Source of the DNA: Nocardioides marmoriginsengisoli | GTDB lineage: Bacteria; Actinomycetota; Actinomycetes; Propionibacteriales; Nocardioidaceae | Assembly (NCBI RefSeq): GCF_003725695.1 | Contig: NZ_RJSE01000003.1 | Location: 630,026-694,025, forward strand | Direction of reading: 5' to 3' | Length of the DNA stretch: 64,000 bases | Shown here: positions 17,400 through 26,594 of the stretch, piece by piece | Position numbering within the stretch: the first letter of the stretch is position 1 | Layout of the letters: every line of letters starts with the position of its first letter | Translations under genes and position numbers: made by a program | Notes under the pieces: model-generated | Told to the model about the DNA's origin: nothing | Seen by the model: the letters and a program-made list of their open reading frames with translations, nothing else | Database searches by the model: none

Positions 17400-18011
17400 C
17401 TACCGTCCGAAGATAACGCGGCGCTCCTTGACCGCAATGCCCTCCCGGGCGATCCGGCCGACGCTCTCCACGAGCATCGTCCGTTCGGCGAGCTTGATCC
17501 GGTCGTGGAGCGACTCGACATCGTCGTCGTCGTGGACCGGGACCACCGTCTGCGCGACGATCGGGCCGGTGTCGACCCCCTCGTCCACGACGAACAGGGT
17601 CGCGCCGGTCACCTTGACGCCGTACGCCAGCGCGTCTGCCGGTCCGGTCGTCCCCGGGAACGACGGGCAGAGAGCGGGGTGGGTGTTCACGACCTTGCCG
17701 GCGAACTTCTCCAGGAACGGGCTGCCGACCAGCTTCATGAAGCCGGCGAGCACCACCAGGTCGGGCTCGAACGCGGCCACCGTGTCGGTCAGGGTGAGGT
17801 CCCAGTGCTCGCGCGAGGTGAAGTCGCCGACCCGGCGCACGAACGTCGGGATGCCGGCGCGCTCGGCCCGGGCCAGCCCCTCGATCCCGTCCCGGTCCGC
17901 TCCGACGGCGACCACCTTGGCGCCGTACGACGCCTCGGCGCTGGCGTCGATCAGGGCCTGCAGGTTGGTGCCGGCACCGGAGACGAGGACGACGAGACGA
18001 GCGGGGTTCAC
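17400..18011 (-). CDS. purN: Phosphoribosylglycinamide formyltransferase (PurN)
   Basis: 203 residues. Transfers a formyl group from 10-formyl-THF to GAR in purine synthesis. The catalytic triad Asn109, His111 (VVNTHPAL) and Asp147 (DEGVDTGP) is complete, and SGAGTNLQAL near 11-20 binds phosphate. The start is GTG. TAGGCT lies seven bases upstream, the spacing of a leaderless promoter, and no good ribosome site is seen, so purN may be transcribed on its own as well as from the PerM gene. Confidence 0.96.
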   Translation of the reverse strand: MNPARLVVLVSGAGTNLQALIDASAEASYGAKVVAVGADRDGIEGLARAERAGIPTFVRRVGDFTSREHWDLTLTDTVAAFEPDLVVLAGFMKLVGSPFLEKFAGKVVNTHPALCPSFPGTTGPADALAYGVKVTGATLFVVDEGVDTGPIVAQTVVPVHDDDDVESLHDRIKLAERTMLVESVGRIAREGIAVKERRVIFGR

Positions 18012-18021
18012 GGGGCAGAGC

Positions 18022-19227
18022 CTAGTGGCGACGGCGCTGGGCCCAGGCCTGGCCCATCCCTCCGATGAGACCGCCGAGCCCCATGATCCCGGTGGAGAAC
18101 ATCAGCACCTCGGCGAGCGGCGCCCCGATCTCGCTGAGCCGCCCGGTGCCGAGGGGGCCGCCGGCGAGCGCGATCGCGATCGTGATCAGCACGCCGGCGG
18201 CGAAGCCGGTGCCGGCGCCGCGGAGGGCGGCGAGGTCGTAGGCCAGCGGTTCGGTGTCCCGGCGCGCGACCACCGTGCCGACGGCGGCGCAGACGGCGGG
18301 GACGACCAGGACCCCCACCAGCCACCCCGGCGGCGGGCCGTCGTCCGGGAGCGCCGCGAGGATCGGGAAGGCCGGTACGGCGCCGAGGCCGACCGCCGTC
18401 GGGGTGACGGTGGTGCCGGTCCCGAACGCGAACCCGGGGCCGAGCAGGTAGGCGCTGCCCAGCAGGGCGGCGTTCGGCGCCATCAGGAGCATCAGGAAGG
18501 TGAAGGTGAGCGCGTCGCCGGCGCTGAGGCCGAGCCCGGAGTAGATCGACGAGGCCTCGTTGAACGAGAACAGCAGCGAGATCGCGACCAGGGCGGCACC
18601 GGCGGCGACCAGCGCGAGTGCCGAGACCGCGGCGCCGACCGCCAGCTCCCGCGCCCAGCGCGGCGCCAGGTCCAGCCAGTCGTCCAGCCGGCCGGTCCCG
18701 GACGCGAGCCCGAGCCCGCCGCCGACGGTCCCGACCAGCAGCGCACCGAGGACGGTGCGACCGAGCCCCGGGGTCGCGCCGGACTGGGTCGCGACCACGC
18801 AGACCAGGACGGCGATCACGACGTAGCAGCCGACCAGGGCGGCCGCCGCGGTGGCGAGCGTCCGGTCGTCGGCGGTGCCGTCCGCCCGCCGGGTCGCCCA
18901 GCGCCCGGCCCGGAAGGTGCCGAGGAGGAGCATCATCGTCAGCGCCAGCGGGGTCATCCCGAGGCGCAGCCCGGCCAGGTCGAGCCGGGAACCGTGGCCG
19001 ACCAGCCAGCCGTCGGCCCCGGCCCGGAGAGCGTCGGTGGTGTCGCCGTGGGCGCCCGCGTCGGCGAGGAACCAGCCGGTCAGCGCCAGCGACATGCAGA
19101 TCACCAGGGTGACGCCGGCAGCGACGAGCCCGGCGAGGGCCGCGGCTGCTGCCAGCGAGCGGCCGGCATCCGCCGGGGTGCCGGTGCCGCGGCGGAGGCG
19201 GACGGTGGGATCGGTGGGGTTGGACAT
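18022..19227 (-). CDS. perM: DUF6350 membrane protein, PerM-like
   Basis: 401 residues with about nine to ten hydrophobic segments and short cytoplasmic ends (the C-terminus is WAQRRRH). Position directly upstream of purN-purH is the same as that of PerM (Rv0955), an M. tuberculosis membrane protein tied to cell division and persistence; the call rests on topology and synteny. ATG 19227 has GAGGA about ten bases upstream; an earlier ATG at 19248 is possible. Confidence 0.8.
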   Translation of the reverse strand: MSNPTDPTVRLRRGTGTPADAGRSLAAAAALAGLVAAGVTLVICMSLALTGWFLADAGAHGDTTDALRAGADGWLVGHGSRLDLAGLRLGMTPLALTMMLLLGTFRAGRWATRRADGTADDRTLATAAAALVGCYVVIAVLVCVVATQSGATPGLGRTVLGALLVGTVGGGLGLASGTGRLDDWLDLAPRWARELAVGAAVSALALVAAGAALVAISLLFSFNEASSIYSGLGLSAGDALTFTFLMLLMAPNAALLGSAYLLGPGFAFGTGTTVTPTAVGLGAVPAFPILAALPDDGPPPGWLVGVLVVPAVCAAVGTVVARRDTEPLAYDLAALRGAGTGFAAGVLITIAIALAGGPLGTGRLSEIGAPLAEVLMFSTGIMGLGGLIGGMGQAWAQRRRH

Positions 19228-19314
19228 CGCCGCACCATCCTCGCCCATGGGTGGATGCTGAGAATGCGTGCCACGCAGGTGTGACGAACTTCGGTCGCGT
19301 AATCTCGACCTGTC

Positions 19315-21099
19315 ATGCCAACTGCCGAGGAATTCGACGAGTTCTACGTCACCACCCGCCGCGGACTCGTCGTCCAGACGTTCGCGCTGACCGGCGACCT
19401 CCCGGCCTCCCGGAACGCGGTGCGCGACGCCTACGTGGCCGCCCGTCACCACTGGGAGAAGGTCGGGCGCCTCGAGGACCCCGAGTCCTGGATCCGGCCG
19501 AAGGCGTGGGCGGCGGCGCAGCGCCGGCGCGCGGCCCGCCCGATCCACCGGGAACGGCACCTGGACGCCGATCAGGCCGCGACCCTGGAGGCGCTGCACA
19601 AGCTGCCGGACGCCCAGCGCCGGGTACTCGTGCTCACCCATCTCTCCGAGCTGGGCCTGCCGGAGATCGCCCGCGAGCTCGGCCACACCCTGCCCCGGCT
19701 CGACGAGCTCTTCGACACCGCGACGGCCGCCGTCACGGCCGCGCTGGACTGCACCGACGACGAGGTCGGCGCGCACCTGGCCCACCTCGAGGCGGCCACC
19801 GAGAACGTCAAGCTGCCGCGGCCCTCGATCGTCCGCCGCAACGGCCTGCGCCGCCGGCGCAATCATGCCGTGGTCGGTTCGATCCTGCTCGCCGCGACGA
19901 CCGTCGCCGCCGGCGCCTTCGTGGCGGTGAGCGCCCCGGCCGAGGCACCGCCGCGGCAGGGCGCCCTGGTCAGCAAGAAGATGCTGCTGACCCCGGCCCA
20001 GGTGGCGCCGCTGTCGCCGAAGACGCCCTGGCGGCTGACCAGCACCGACAACAACACCGTTGGCAAGGGCATCAACACGATGTGCCAGACCGCCCAGTTC
20101 GCCGACACCAACGGCCTCGGCACCTGGGTCCGCAAGTACGACGCCGCCGGGGCCGCACCCCGCAAGCTGGTGCAGACCGTGGAGATCTCGAACTCCCCCG
20201 GCGCCGCGAAGCAGGCCTACGACACCACCCTCGGCTGGTACGCCGGCTGCAAGGTGGCGCGGATCCAGCTGGTCGACGCCTACACGGTCACCGGTGTCGG
20301 CGACCAGGCCCAGGTCCTCCGGATGCGAATCCCCGGCGCCAAGGACCGCTCGTTCGTGATCGCCCTGGCCCGGACCGGGTCGCTGACCACCTCGACCGTG
20401 CTCGAGACCGCGACCCCGGCTCCCGCGGCGGCGACCTCGATGTCGTCGACCCTGGCGGCCTCGGTGACCGACCTGTGCACCTCCAAGGTCGCCGGCACCT
20501 GCGTCAGCGCCGTCCGCACCACCAGGACCCTCCCGCCGCCGTCCGGGGAAGCGCCCGGCATGCTCGCCATCGCCGACCTGCCGGTGGTGCCCGGGGTCCG
20601 CGCGGCCTGGTCCGGCACCGCGGCGACCGACGCCACCCGGAACCCGGCGGCGACCACCTGCGACCGCGCCAACTTCGCGGCGAGCGGCGCGACCAAGCCG
20701 ACCAGCCGCTCGTTCGTGATCCTGAAGGCGGGGCTGCCGTCGCGGTTCGGCCTGACCGAGACGATCGGCACCTTCGCCACGAACCGGCAGGCCGCCAAGT
20801 TCACCGACCAGGTGATCGCCCGGATGAAGGCCTGCCCGGACAAGGAGCTGGGCAGCACCGTGACCCAGCAGCTGATCCGGACCAACCGCTCCCGCGACCA
20901 GTCCTTCGCGCTCTGGCGGCTGGGCAACCAGGTCAGCCCGAGCAAGCCCGAGGTCATGTACTGGATCGGCATCGTCCGGGTCGGTCCGAACGTCGCCCAG
21001 CTGCTGCTCACCCCGGTGAAGAAGTACGACGTCGACCAGCCGACGTTCGGGCTGCTGCTGGCCCGGGCCCGGGACCGCCTGCACGAGGTACGCCGATGA
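19315..21099 (+). CDS. Membrane-anchored sigma-70-like protein with extracytoplasmic repeats
   Basis: 594 residues. Residues 5-75 resemble sigma region 2 of the SigE-type ECF group (FDEFYVTTRRGLVVQTFALTG) and 85-140 region 4 (LPDAQRRVLVLTHLSELGLPE). Then come a basic patch (RRNGLRRRRN), one membrane segment at about 184-206 and a long outer part of two related units, about 225-400 and 420-590, each with a pair of cysteines (TMCQ and AGCK; TTCD and KACP) and similar to PknH-type sensor domains. The normal soluble sigma is therefore tethered. Whether it still binds RNA polymerase is open. TAATCT lies nine bases before the ATG; no clear ribosome site. Its stop overlaps the kynureninase start. 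Confidence 0.78.
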   Translation: MPTAEEFDEFYVTTRRGLVVQTFALTGDLPASRNAVRDAYVAARHHWEKVGRLEDPESWIRPKAWAAAQRRRAARPIHRERHLDADQAATLEALHKLPDAQRRVLVLTHLSELGLPEIARELGHTLPRLDELFDTATAAVTAALDCTDDEVGAHLAHLEAATENVKLPRPSIVRRNGLRRRRNHAVVGSILLAATTVAAGAFVAVSAPAEAPPRQGALVSKKMLLTPAQVAPLSPKTPWRLTSTDNNTVGKGINTMCQTAQFADTNGLGTWVRKYDAAGAAPRKLVQTVEISNSPGAAKQAYDTTLGWYAGCKVARIQLVDAYTVTGVGDQAQVLRMRIPGAKDRSFVIALARTGSLTTSTVLETATPAPAAATSMSSTLAASVTDLCTSKVAGTCVSAVRTTRTLPPPSGEAPGMLAIADLPVVPGVRAAWSGTAATDATRNPAATTCDRANFAASGATKPTSRSFVILKAGLPSRFGLTETIGTFATNRQAAKFTDQVIARMKACPDKELGSTVTQQLIRTNRSRDQSFALWRLGNQVSPSKPEVMYWIGIVRVGPNVAQLLLTPVKKYDVDQPTFGLLLARARDRLHEVRR

Positions 21100-22334
21100 C
21101 CAGCACCCGCACCGACGCCGTAGCCCTGGACGAGTCCTCCCCGCTGCGCCACACCCGGGCCCGGTTCGTCCTGCCCGAGGGCGTGATCTACCTGGACGGC
21201 AACTCGCTCGGCGCCCTCCCGGCCGGGGTGGCCGCGCGGTTGGCCGGCGTGGTGGAGGGCGAGTGGGGCACCGGCCTGATCCGCTCCTGGAACGACGCTC
21301 GCTGGATGGAGCTGGTCGGCCGGATCGCGGCCCGGATCGCGCCCCTGGTGGGGGCCCGAGGAGCGGACCTGCACGTCGGCGACTCGACCAGCGTGTCGCT
21401 CTTCAAGACGATGGTGGCCGCAGCCCGGCTACGTCCCGGCCGGCGGGTGATCGTGGTCGAGCCGTCCACCTTCCCCACCGACGGCTACATCGCCGCCGGG
21501 GTGGCCGACCTGCTCGGCCTGGAGCTCCGCTGGTGCGACCCGGCCGATCCAGTCGCGGCCGTCGACGAGGACGTCGCGCTGCTGACCCTGACGCACGTCG
21601 ACTTCCGGACCGGCGCGATGTACGACATGGCCGCGATCACCGCCGCGGCGCAGGCCCGCGGCGCCCTGGTCCAGTGGGACCTGTGCCACTCCGCCGGCGC
21701 CGTCCCGGTCGACCTGGAGGGCTCCGGCGCCGACTTCGCGGTGGGCTGCACCTACAAGTACCTCAACGGCGGGCCGGGCGCCCCGGCGTTCACCTGGGTC
21801 TCCCCCGGGTTGCAGGCCGACGCCCGTCAGCCGATCACCGGCTGGATGGGACACGCCAGCCCGTTCGCGATGACCCGCGACTTCGCCGTCGCCGACGGGA
21901 TGACGGGCTGGGCGTCCGGGACGCACCCGGTCCTCGCGCTGTCCGCCCTGGAGACCGCCCTGGAGGCGTTCGACGGGGTCACCGTCGAGGAGCTCCGGGC
22001 GGCGTCGCTGTCCCTGACCGACCTCTTCCTCCGGCTGCTCGACGAGCGGCTGCCGGAGCTGGAGATCGTCACCCCCCGCGACCACGCCCGCCGCGGCAGC
22101 CAGGTCTCCTTCCGTCACGAGCACGCCTATGGCATCGTCCAGGCACTGATCGCCCGCGGCGTGATCGGCGACTTCCGCGACGACGGCGCCGCCCCCGGCA
22201 TCGCCCGGTTCGGCTTCACCCCGCTCTACCTGAGCCACGCCGACGTGCACGACGCGGTCGAGCACCTGGTCGCCGTACTGGCGGGTGCGGAGCACCTGGC
22301 GCCCGAGTACGCCGAGCGCAACGCCGTCACCTGA
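21096..22334 (+). CDS. kynU: Kynureninase
   Basis: 412 residues. PLP enzyme that cleaves L-kynurenine to anthranilate and L-alanine in tryptophan breakdown. The PLP lysine is Lys221 in GCTYKYLNGGPG; Asp195 and His198 in WDLCHSAG and the substrate-facing WASGTHPVLAL are typical. ATG overlaps the stop of the sigma-like gene. No other kynurenine gene (dioxygenase, formamidase) is in the window. The last 15 codons, stop included, recur as an exact 45-base copy 279 bases downstream. Confidence 0.93.
   Translation: MTSTRTDAVALDESSPLRHTRARFVLPEGVIYLDGNSLGALPAGVAARLAGVVEGEWGTGLIRSWNDARWMELVGRIAARIAPLVGARGADLHVGDSTSVSLFKTMVAAARLRPGRRVIVVEPSTFPTDGYIAAGVADLLGLELRWCDPADPVAAVDEDVALLTLTHVDFRTGAMYDMAAITAAAQARGALVQWDLCHSAGAVPVDLEGSGADFAVGCTYKYLNGGPGAPAFTWVSPGLQADARQPITGWMGHASPFAMTRDFAVADGMTGWASGTHPVLALSALETALEAFDGVTVEELRAASLSLTDLFLRLLDERLPELEIVTPRDHARRGSQVSFRHEHAYGIVQALIARGVIGDFRDDGAAPGIARFGFTPLYLSHADVHDAVEHLVAVLAGAEHLAPEYAERNAVT
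22290..22334. repeat. 45-bp direct repeat, copy 1 (3' end of kynU)
   Basis: Identical over 45 bases to 22569-22613, ending with the kynU TGA. Flanks differ immediately on both sides. It begins at GAGCACCTGG and contains the last 14 sense codons of kynU. Confidence 0.95.
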
Positions 22335-22390
22335 TTGCCAGGAGGTCCTCCGGACCGCATGCTGGAGGTCCCCACCGAGGAGGCGCCCTG

Positions 22391-22570
22391 GTGTTCTGGA
22401 TGATCGTGCTGGCCGTGATCGCGCTGGTGATGCTCGTCGCCTGGCGCCACGACCGCCGCCGTAGCGGCAGCCTGCGGGAGGTCTCCGGCACCCGCCGGGC
22501 GGTGACCGAAGGCGAGATCCAGTCGCACTCCCCGTCGCCGCTGCCCGGCCCCGACGCCCCGATGGGCTGA
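22391..22570 (+). CDS. Small single-pass membrane protein
   Basis: 59 residues from a GTG start with GAGGAGG just upstream. Residues 1-17 are hydrophobic (FWMIVLAVIALVMLVAW), followed by a basic stretch (RHDRRRSG) and a Ser/Pro-rich tail (SHSPSPLPGP). It should be anchored by its N-terminus with the tail in the cytoplasm. No family recognised. It lies between the two copies of the 45-bp repeat; its stop codon overlaps the first bases of copy 2. Confidence 0.7.
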   Translation: MFWMIVLAVIALVMLVAWRHDRRRSGSLREVSGTRRAVTEGEIQSHSPSPLPGPDAPMG

Positions 22571-22613
22571 GCACCTGGCGCCCGAGTACGCCGAGCGCAA
22601 CGCCGTCACCTGA
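22569..22613. repeat. 45-bp direct repeat, copy 2 (detached kynU end)
   Basis: Exact copy of 22290-22334. Here it is not preceded by the rest of kynU, so it is a non-coding remnant. It lies between the small membrane protein and the end of the HxlR gene. Confidence 0.95.
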
Positions 22614-22620
22614 GGTCGGC

Positions 22621-23307
22621 TCAGGCGTCGAGACCGAGCCGCTCGCGCACCGCGGGCGCGAACGGGCTCCACGCGAACCACTGCGGCAGTGCCCGCGCGA
22701 GCCCGGGTGGTCCGTTCACGGTGATGGTGCCCTCTCCGAGCGCCTGGGGATAGCGGATGATCCCGGAGAAGACCCTCATCAGGGTCACCGGGTCCGTGCT
22801 GACGACGAGGTCGGAGTCGAAGCCCGGCGGGTCGGTGCACACCGAGCTCTCCCGGCGCTCGATCACCATCCAGATCCGGGTCGGGTCCGCTCCGGTGTAG
22901 TCGAACTGGATGACCGTGCGCCGCTCGGGCAACGTCTCGACGACGAGCCGCCGCGACATCCACCAGGTCAGCGTGACCGGATCGACCTCGCGCGGTTCGG
23001 GCTCGCTGAACATCCAGCGCACGGCCCACTCGCCCACCGCCATGATCACGCCTTCGAGATCGCGCCCGGCCGGGGTCAGCTGGTACTCGTGCCCCTGCGG
23101 CAGCTCGACCCGCTCGACGACGCCCTTGCGCTCGAGGTGGTCCAGGCGTTGCTTGAGCAGTGATCGGGAGATGCCCGGAAGACCGCGGTCGATCTCGTTG
23201 AAGCGGCGCCCGCCGATGACGAGCTCACGAATGATCAGCGGGGTCCAGCGTTCGGCGAACACCGAGCTGGCCAGCGCGACCGGGCAGTACTGGGCGTACT
23301 CCTTCAT
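22621..23307 (-). CDS. HxlR-family winged-helix regulator with C-terminal ligand-like domain
   Basis: 228 residues. Residues 1-95 are an HxlR winged helix (CPVALASSVFAERWTPLIIRELV, HLERKGVVERV, YQLTPAGRDL) with Cys8 near the start, a possible redox or electrophile sensor. The remaining 130 residues resemble an SCP2/sterol-carrier-like domain seen in longer HxlR proteins. ATG 23307 gives the family N-terminus. Divergent from the methyltransferase gene, which it may control through the repeated site between them. Confidence 0.87.
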   Translation of the reverse strand: MKEYAQYCPVALASSVFAERWTPLIIRELVIGGRRFNEIDRGLPGISRSLLKQRLDHLERKGVVERVELPQGHEYQLTPAGRDLEGVIMAVGEWAVRWMFSEPEPREVDPVTLTWWMSRRLVVETLPERRTVIQFDYTGADPTRIWMVIERRESSVCTDPPGFDSDLVVSTDPVTLMRVFSGIIRYPQALGEGTITVNGPPGLARALPQWFAWSPFAPAVRERLGLDA

Positions 23308-23333
23308 CGTCCGATTGTGCGCGCGGCCCCCGG

Positions 23334-23375
23334 CCAAGTCCAGAAATTGTCCCGCCCAGGTCCAGTTCTTGCCCT
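23334..23375. promoter_or_regulatory. Direct repeats, possible HxlR operator
   Basis: CCAAGTCCAGAAATTGTCCC (23334-23353) and CCAGGTCCAGTTCTTGCCCT (23356-23375) agree at 14 of 20 positions with a 22-base period, two helical turns. They lie in the divergent intergenic region between the regulator and methyltransferase genes. Confidence 0.5.
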
Positions 23376-23432
23376 GGAGCCCGCCCCGGCCGTGCCGGAC
23401 GCTCGGAGTCACCGTCGATCCGAGGAGGAACC

Positions 23433-24293
23433 ATGACCACAACCTTCGACCCGATCGCCTTCAAGGCGACGACCAGGACCCAGTGGGAGACCGCCGCCGA
23501 GGCCTGGAACCGGTGGGGGCCCGCCATCGAGGACTGGCTCGGCGCAGCCACCGAGCAGATGCTGGACGACGCCGGCGTCCAGGCGGGCACCCGCGTCCTC
23601 GACGTCGCCGCCGGCGCCGGCGGGCAGACGCTCGCCGCGGCACGGCGCGCCGGGCCGACCGGCCACGTGCTGGCGACCGACATCTCGCCCGCGATCCTCG
23701 AGTACGCCCTCGGGTCGGCCTCGGCGGCCGGCCTGGACAACGTCGCGGTGCTCGAGGCCGACGGCGAGGATCTCGGCGCCGTCCCGGCCGGGACCTTCGA
23801 CGCCGCGATCTCCCGGGTCGGCCTGATCTACTTCCCCGACCAGCACCGGGCGCTGAGCGAGATGTGCCGGGCGGTCCGCCCCGGCGGCCGGATCTCCGCG
23901 GTGGTGTACTCCACGCCGGACCGCAACGGCTTCTTCTCGATCCCGGTCGGGATCATCCGGCGGATCGCCGGGCTTCCCGCTCCCGGACCCGGGCTCCCCG
24001 GCCCGTTCAGCCTCGGCGGGCCTGGCGTCGCCGCCGCGGCGTACGAGCGCGCCGGTCTGACCGAGGTGGGCGTCACGACCGTGGTCTCACCGGTGCGGCT
24101 GCCGAGCGCGGCCGAGTGCGTGCGCTTCGAGCAGGAGTCGTTCGGAGCCCTGCACCAGATGCTCTCCGGCGTCGACGAGACCGCGCGGGCAGCGGCCTGG
24201 AGCGAGATCGCGGAGGCCCTCGGCCAGTTCGAGGGACCGGACGGCTTCACCGGTCCGTGCGAGATGCTCGTCGTCTCCGGGACCCGCCCCTGA
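23433..24293 (+). CDS. Class I SAM-dependent methyltransferase
   Basis: 286 residues. Motif I (VLDVAAGAGGQTL, about 53-65) and the following acidic ATDIS (motif II region) form the SAM site, with PGGRIS at the post-III position. The fold is UbiE/arsenite-type, but there are no clustered cysteines for metals; the acceptor is unknown. GAGGAGG precedes the ATG. Divergent from the HxlR regulator. Ends 16 bases before a strong terminator. Confidence 0.85.
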   Translation: MTTTFDPIAFKATTRTQWETAAEAWNRWGPAIEDWLGAATEQMLDDAGVQAGTRVLDVAAGAGGQTLAAARRAGPTGHVLATDISPAILEYALGSASAAGLDNVAVLEADGEDLGAVPAGTFDAAISRVGLIYFPDQHRALSEMCRAVRPGGRISAVVYSTPDRNGFFSIPVGIIRRIAGLPAPGPGLPGPFSLGGPGVAAAAYERAGLTEVGVTTVVSPVRLPSAAECVRFEQESFGALHQMLSGVDETARAAAWSEIAEALGQFEGPDGFTGPCEMLVVSGTRP

Positions 24294-24309
24294 GCCGGGC
24301 CCCGGCACG

Positions 24310-24343
24310 ACGAAGGCCCCCGGGCGAACCCGGGGGCCTTCGT
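24310..24343. terminator. Bidirectional terminator-like hairpin
   Basis: A perfect 15-base-pair stem (24310-24324 with 24329-24343) closes a CGAA loop between the convergent methyltransferase and sucD genes. There is no long T-run on either side, common in high-GC actinobacteria. Confidence 0.85.
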
Positions 24344-24370
24344 GGCACAGCTGTCAGTGCTGCTGCCGGC

Positions 24371-25258
24371 TCAGAGACCGAGCCCCTTCAGGATCTCCCG
24401 CATCAGCTCCGCGGTCTCGGACGGCGTCTTGCCGACCTTGACCCCGGCGGCCTCGAGGGCCTCCTTCTTCGCCTGGGCGGTGCCCGAGGAGCCCGAGACG
24501 ATGGCGCCGGCGTGGCCCATGGTCTTGCCCTCCGGGGCGGTGAAGCCGGCGACGTAGCCGACGACCGGCTTGGTCACGTGCTCCTTGATGTACGCCGCCG
24601 CACGCTCCTCGGCGTCGCCGCCGATCTCGCCGATCATCACGATCGCCTTGGTGTCGGGGTCGTTCTCGAACGCCTCCAGGGCGTCGATGTGCGTCGTACC
24701 GATGACCGGGTCGCCGCCGATGCCGATCGCGGTGGTGAAGCCGAAGTCACGCAGCTCGTGCATCATCTGGTAGGTCAGCGTGCCGGACTTCGAGACCAGG
24801 CCGATCGGACCGGCGCCCGCGATGGTGTGCGGGGTGATACCGGCCAGCGACTGCTCCGGGGAGATGATCCCGGGGCAGTTGGGGCCGATCATCCGGGTGC
24901 TCTTGCCGTCGAGGTACGCGAAGACCTCGGCGCTGTCCTGGACCGGGACGCCCTCGGTGATGACCACCAGCAGCGGGATCTCGGCGTCGATCGCCTCGAT
25001 CGCCGCGTCCTTGGTGAACGCCGGCGGCACGAACGCGACCGAGACGTTGGCGCCGGTCTCCTTCATCGCCTGGGCGACGTCGGCGAAGACCGGGAGGTCC
25101 TTGCCACCGAGGTTGACCGTGGTGCCGGCCTTGCGGGCGTTGACGCCGCCCACGATGTTCGCGCCGGACTCGACCATCAGGGTGGTGTGCTTGGCACCCA
25201 TCCCGCCGGTCATGCCCTGGACGATGATCTTGCTGTCTGAGTTCAGGTAGATAGCCAT
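24371..25258 (-). CDS. sucD: Succinyl-CoA synthetase alpha subunit (SucD)
   Basis: 295 residues. TCA-cycle enzyme that makes succinate and a nucleoside triphosphate from succinyl-CoA. GMTGG near 15-19 binds CoA and the phosphorylated His249 is in [10 protein letters not shown]. Directly follows sucC with 17 bases between; a GAAGGA site lies upstream of the ATG. Followed by a strong terminator. Confidence 0.97.
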   Translation of the reverse strand: MAIYLNSDSKIIVQGMTGGMGAKHTTLMVESGANIVGGVNARKAGTTVNLGGKDLPVFADVAQAMKETGANVSVAFVPPAFTKDAAIEAIDAEIPLLVVITEGVPVQDSAEVFAYLDGKSTRMIGPNCPGIISPEQSLAGITPHTIAGAGPIGLVSKSGTLTYQMMHELRDFGFTTAIGIGGDPVIGTTHIDALEAFENDPDTKAIVMIGEIGGDAEERAAAYIKEHVTKPVVGYVAGFTAPEGKTMGHAGAIVSGSSGTAQAKKEALEAAGVKVGKTPSETAELMREILKGLGL

Positions 25259-25275
25259 GTGTTAGTCAGTCCTTC

Positions 25276-26439
25276 TCAGGCGTTCGCCAGCTCGGCGGCC
25301 TTGTCGGCCGCACCGTCCATGGTCTCGACGAGGGTCACCAGCGGGTGGTTGGCCTCGTTCAGGATGCGACGACCCTCCTCGACGTTGTTGCCGTCGAGGC
25401 GGACGACCAGCGGCTTGGTGGCCGCGTCGCCGAGGATGCCGAGGGCGCCGACGATGCCGTTCGCGACCTCGTCGCACGCGGTGATGCCGCCGAAGACGTT
25501 CACGAACACCGACTTCACCTGCGGGTCGTTGAGGATCACGTCGAGACCGTCGGCCATCACCTGCGCGTTCGCGCCGCCGCCGATGTCCAGGAAGTTCGCC
25601 GGCTTCACGCCGCCGTGGTTCTCACCGGCGTACGCGACGACGTCCAGGGTCGACATGACCAGGCCGGCGCCGTTTCCGATGATGCCGATCTCGCCGTCGA
25701 GCTTGACGTAGTTGAGGCCCTTGTCCTTGGCCTTCGACTCCAGCGGGTCCGCCTCTTCGCGGATCTCGAAGGAGGCGTGGTCCTCGTGCCGGAACTCGGC
25801 GTTCTCGTCGAGCGAGACCTTGCCGTCCAGCGCCTCGAGCTTGTCGCCCTCGAGCCGGGCCAGCGGGTTCACCTCGACCAGGGTGGCGTCCTCCTCGATG
25901 AACACCTCCCACAGCTTCTGGACCATCTCGATCGCCTGGTCGCGCAGCTCCGCCGGGAACTTGGCGTCGTCGACGATGAAGGCGGCCTTCTCGGCGGTCA
26001 CGCCCTCGAGCGCGTTGATCGGGATCTGCCGGACGGCGTCCGGGTTGGTCTTCGCGACCTCCTCGATCTCGACACCGCCCTCGACGCTCGCGATGCAGAG
26101 GTAGGAGCGGTTGGACCGGTCCAGCAGGAAGGAGAAGTAGTACTCCTCCACCGGCGGGGTGGCCGGGGTGACCAGGACACGGTTCACCGTGAGGCCCTTG
26201 ATCTCCATGCCGAGGATGTTGGAGGCGTGCTCGAAGGCCTCGTCCGCCGTCTTGGCGAGCTTGACGCCGCCGGCCTTGCCGCGACCGCCGGCCTTGACCT
26301 GGGCCTTGACGACGGTGACCCCGCCGAGCTGCTCCGCAGCGGCCTTGGCCTCGTCGGCGGTCTCGACGACGACCCCGAGGGTCGTGGTCACGCCATGCTT
26401 GGCGAAGAGCTCCTTCGCCTGGTACTCCATCAGATCCAC
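25276..26439 (-). CDS. sucC: Succinyl-CoA synthetase beta subunit (SucC)
   Basis: 387 residues from GTG 26439, which gives the usual [17 protein letters not shown] start and the same length as the mycobacterial protein; an ATG four codons upstream (26451) is an alternative. The ATP-grasp domain binds the nucleotide, and GGGAN plus [10 protein letters not shown] form the CoA-ligase part. Forms the complex with SucD. The promoter region upstream has two palindromes. Confidence 0.96.
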   Translation of the reverse strand: MDLMEYQAKELFAKHGVTTTLGVVVETADEAKAAAEQLGGVTVVKAQVKAGGRGKAGGVKLAKTADEAFEHASNILGMEIKGLTVNRVLVTPATPPVEEYYFSFLLDRSNRSYLCIASVEGGVEIEEVAKTNPDAVRQIPINALEGVTAEKAAFIVDDAKFPAELRDQAIEMVQKLWEVFIEEDATLVEVNPLARLEGDKLEALDGKVSLDENAEFRHEDHASFEIREEADPLESKAKDKGLNYVKLDGEIGIIGNGAGLVMSTLDVVAYAGENHGGVKPANFLDIGGGANAQVMADGLDVILNDPQVKSVFVNVFGGITACDEVANGIVGALGILGDAATKPLVVRLDGNNVEEGRRILNEANHPLVTLVETMDGAADKAAELANA

Positions 26440-26480
26440 GGTTTTACCCATCCACTAGATGTCTGTGATGCGCCCGGATC

Positions 26481-26495
26481 CTCGGTCTGACCGAG
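26481..26495. promoter_or_regulatory. Perfect palindrome upstream of sucC
   Basis: CTCGGTC, one base, GACCGAG: seven-base arms around a single T, about 42 bases before the sucC start. It could be an operator for sucCD. No regulator identified. Confidence 0.45.
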
Positions 26496-26518
26496 ATCGA
26501 GACGCATCGAGCACCATA

Positions 26519-26537
26519 AACCCGTTGACGACGGGTT
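26519..26537 (-). terminator. Hairpin between the B12 gene and sucC
   Basis: AACCCGT (minus strand, from 26537) pairs with ACGGGTT around a CGTCA loop, followed by TTTAT-like sequence. It may be a weak terminator for the B12-binding gene or an operator of sucC; the stem is only seven pairs. Confidence 0.4.
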
Positions 26538-26594
26538 AGCGATTCCAGGCCGCGAGGTGGACAGTGACCCCGCGCACGTTACTGACGGGTTCCC

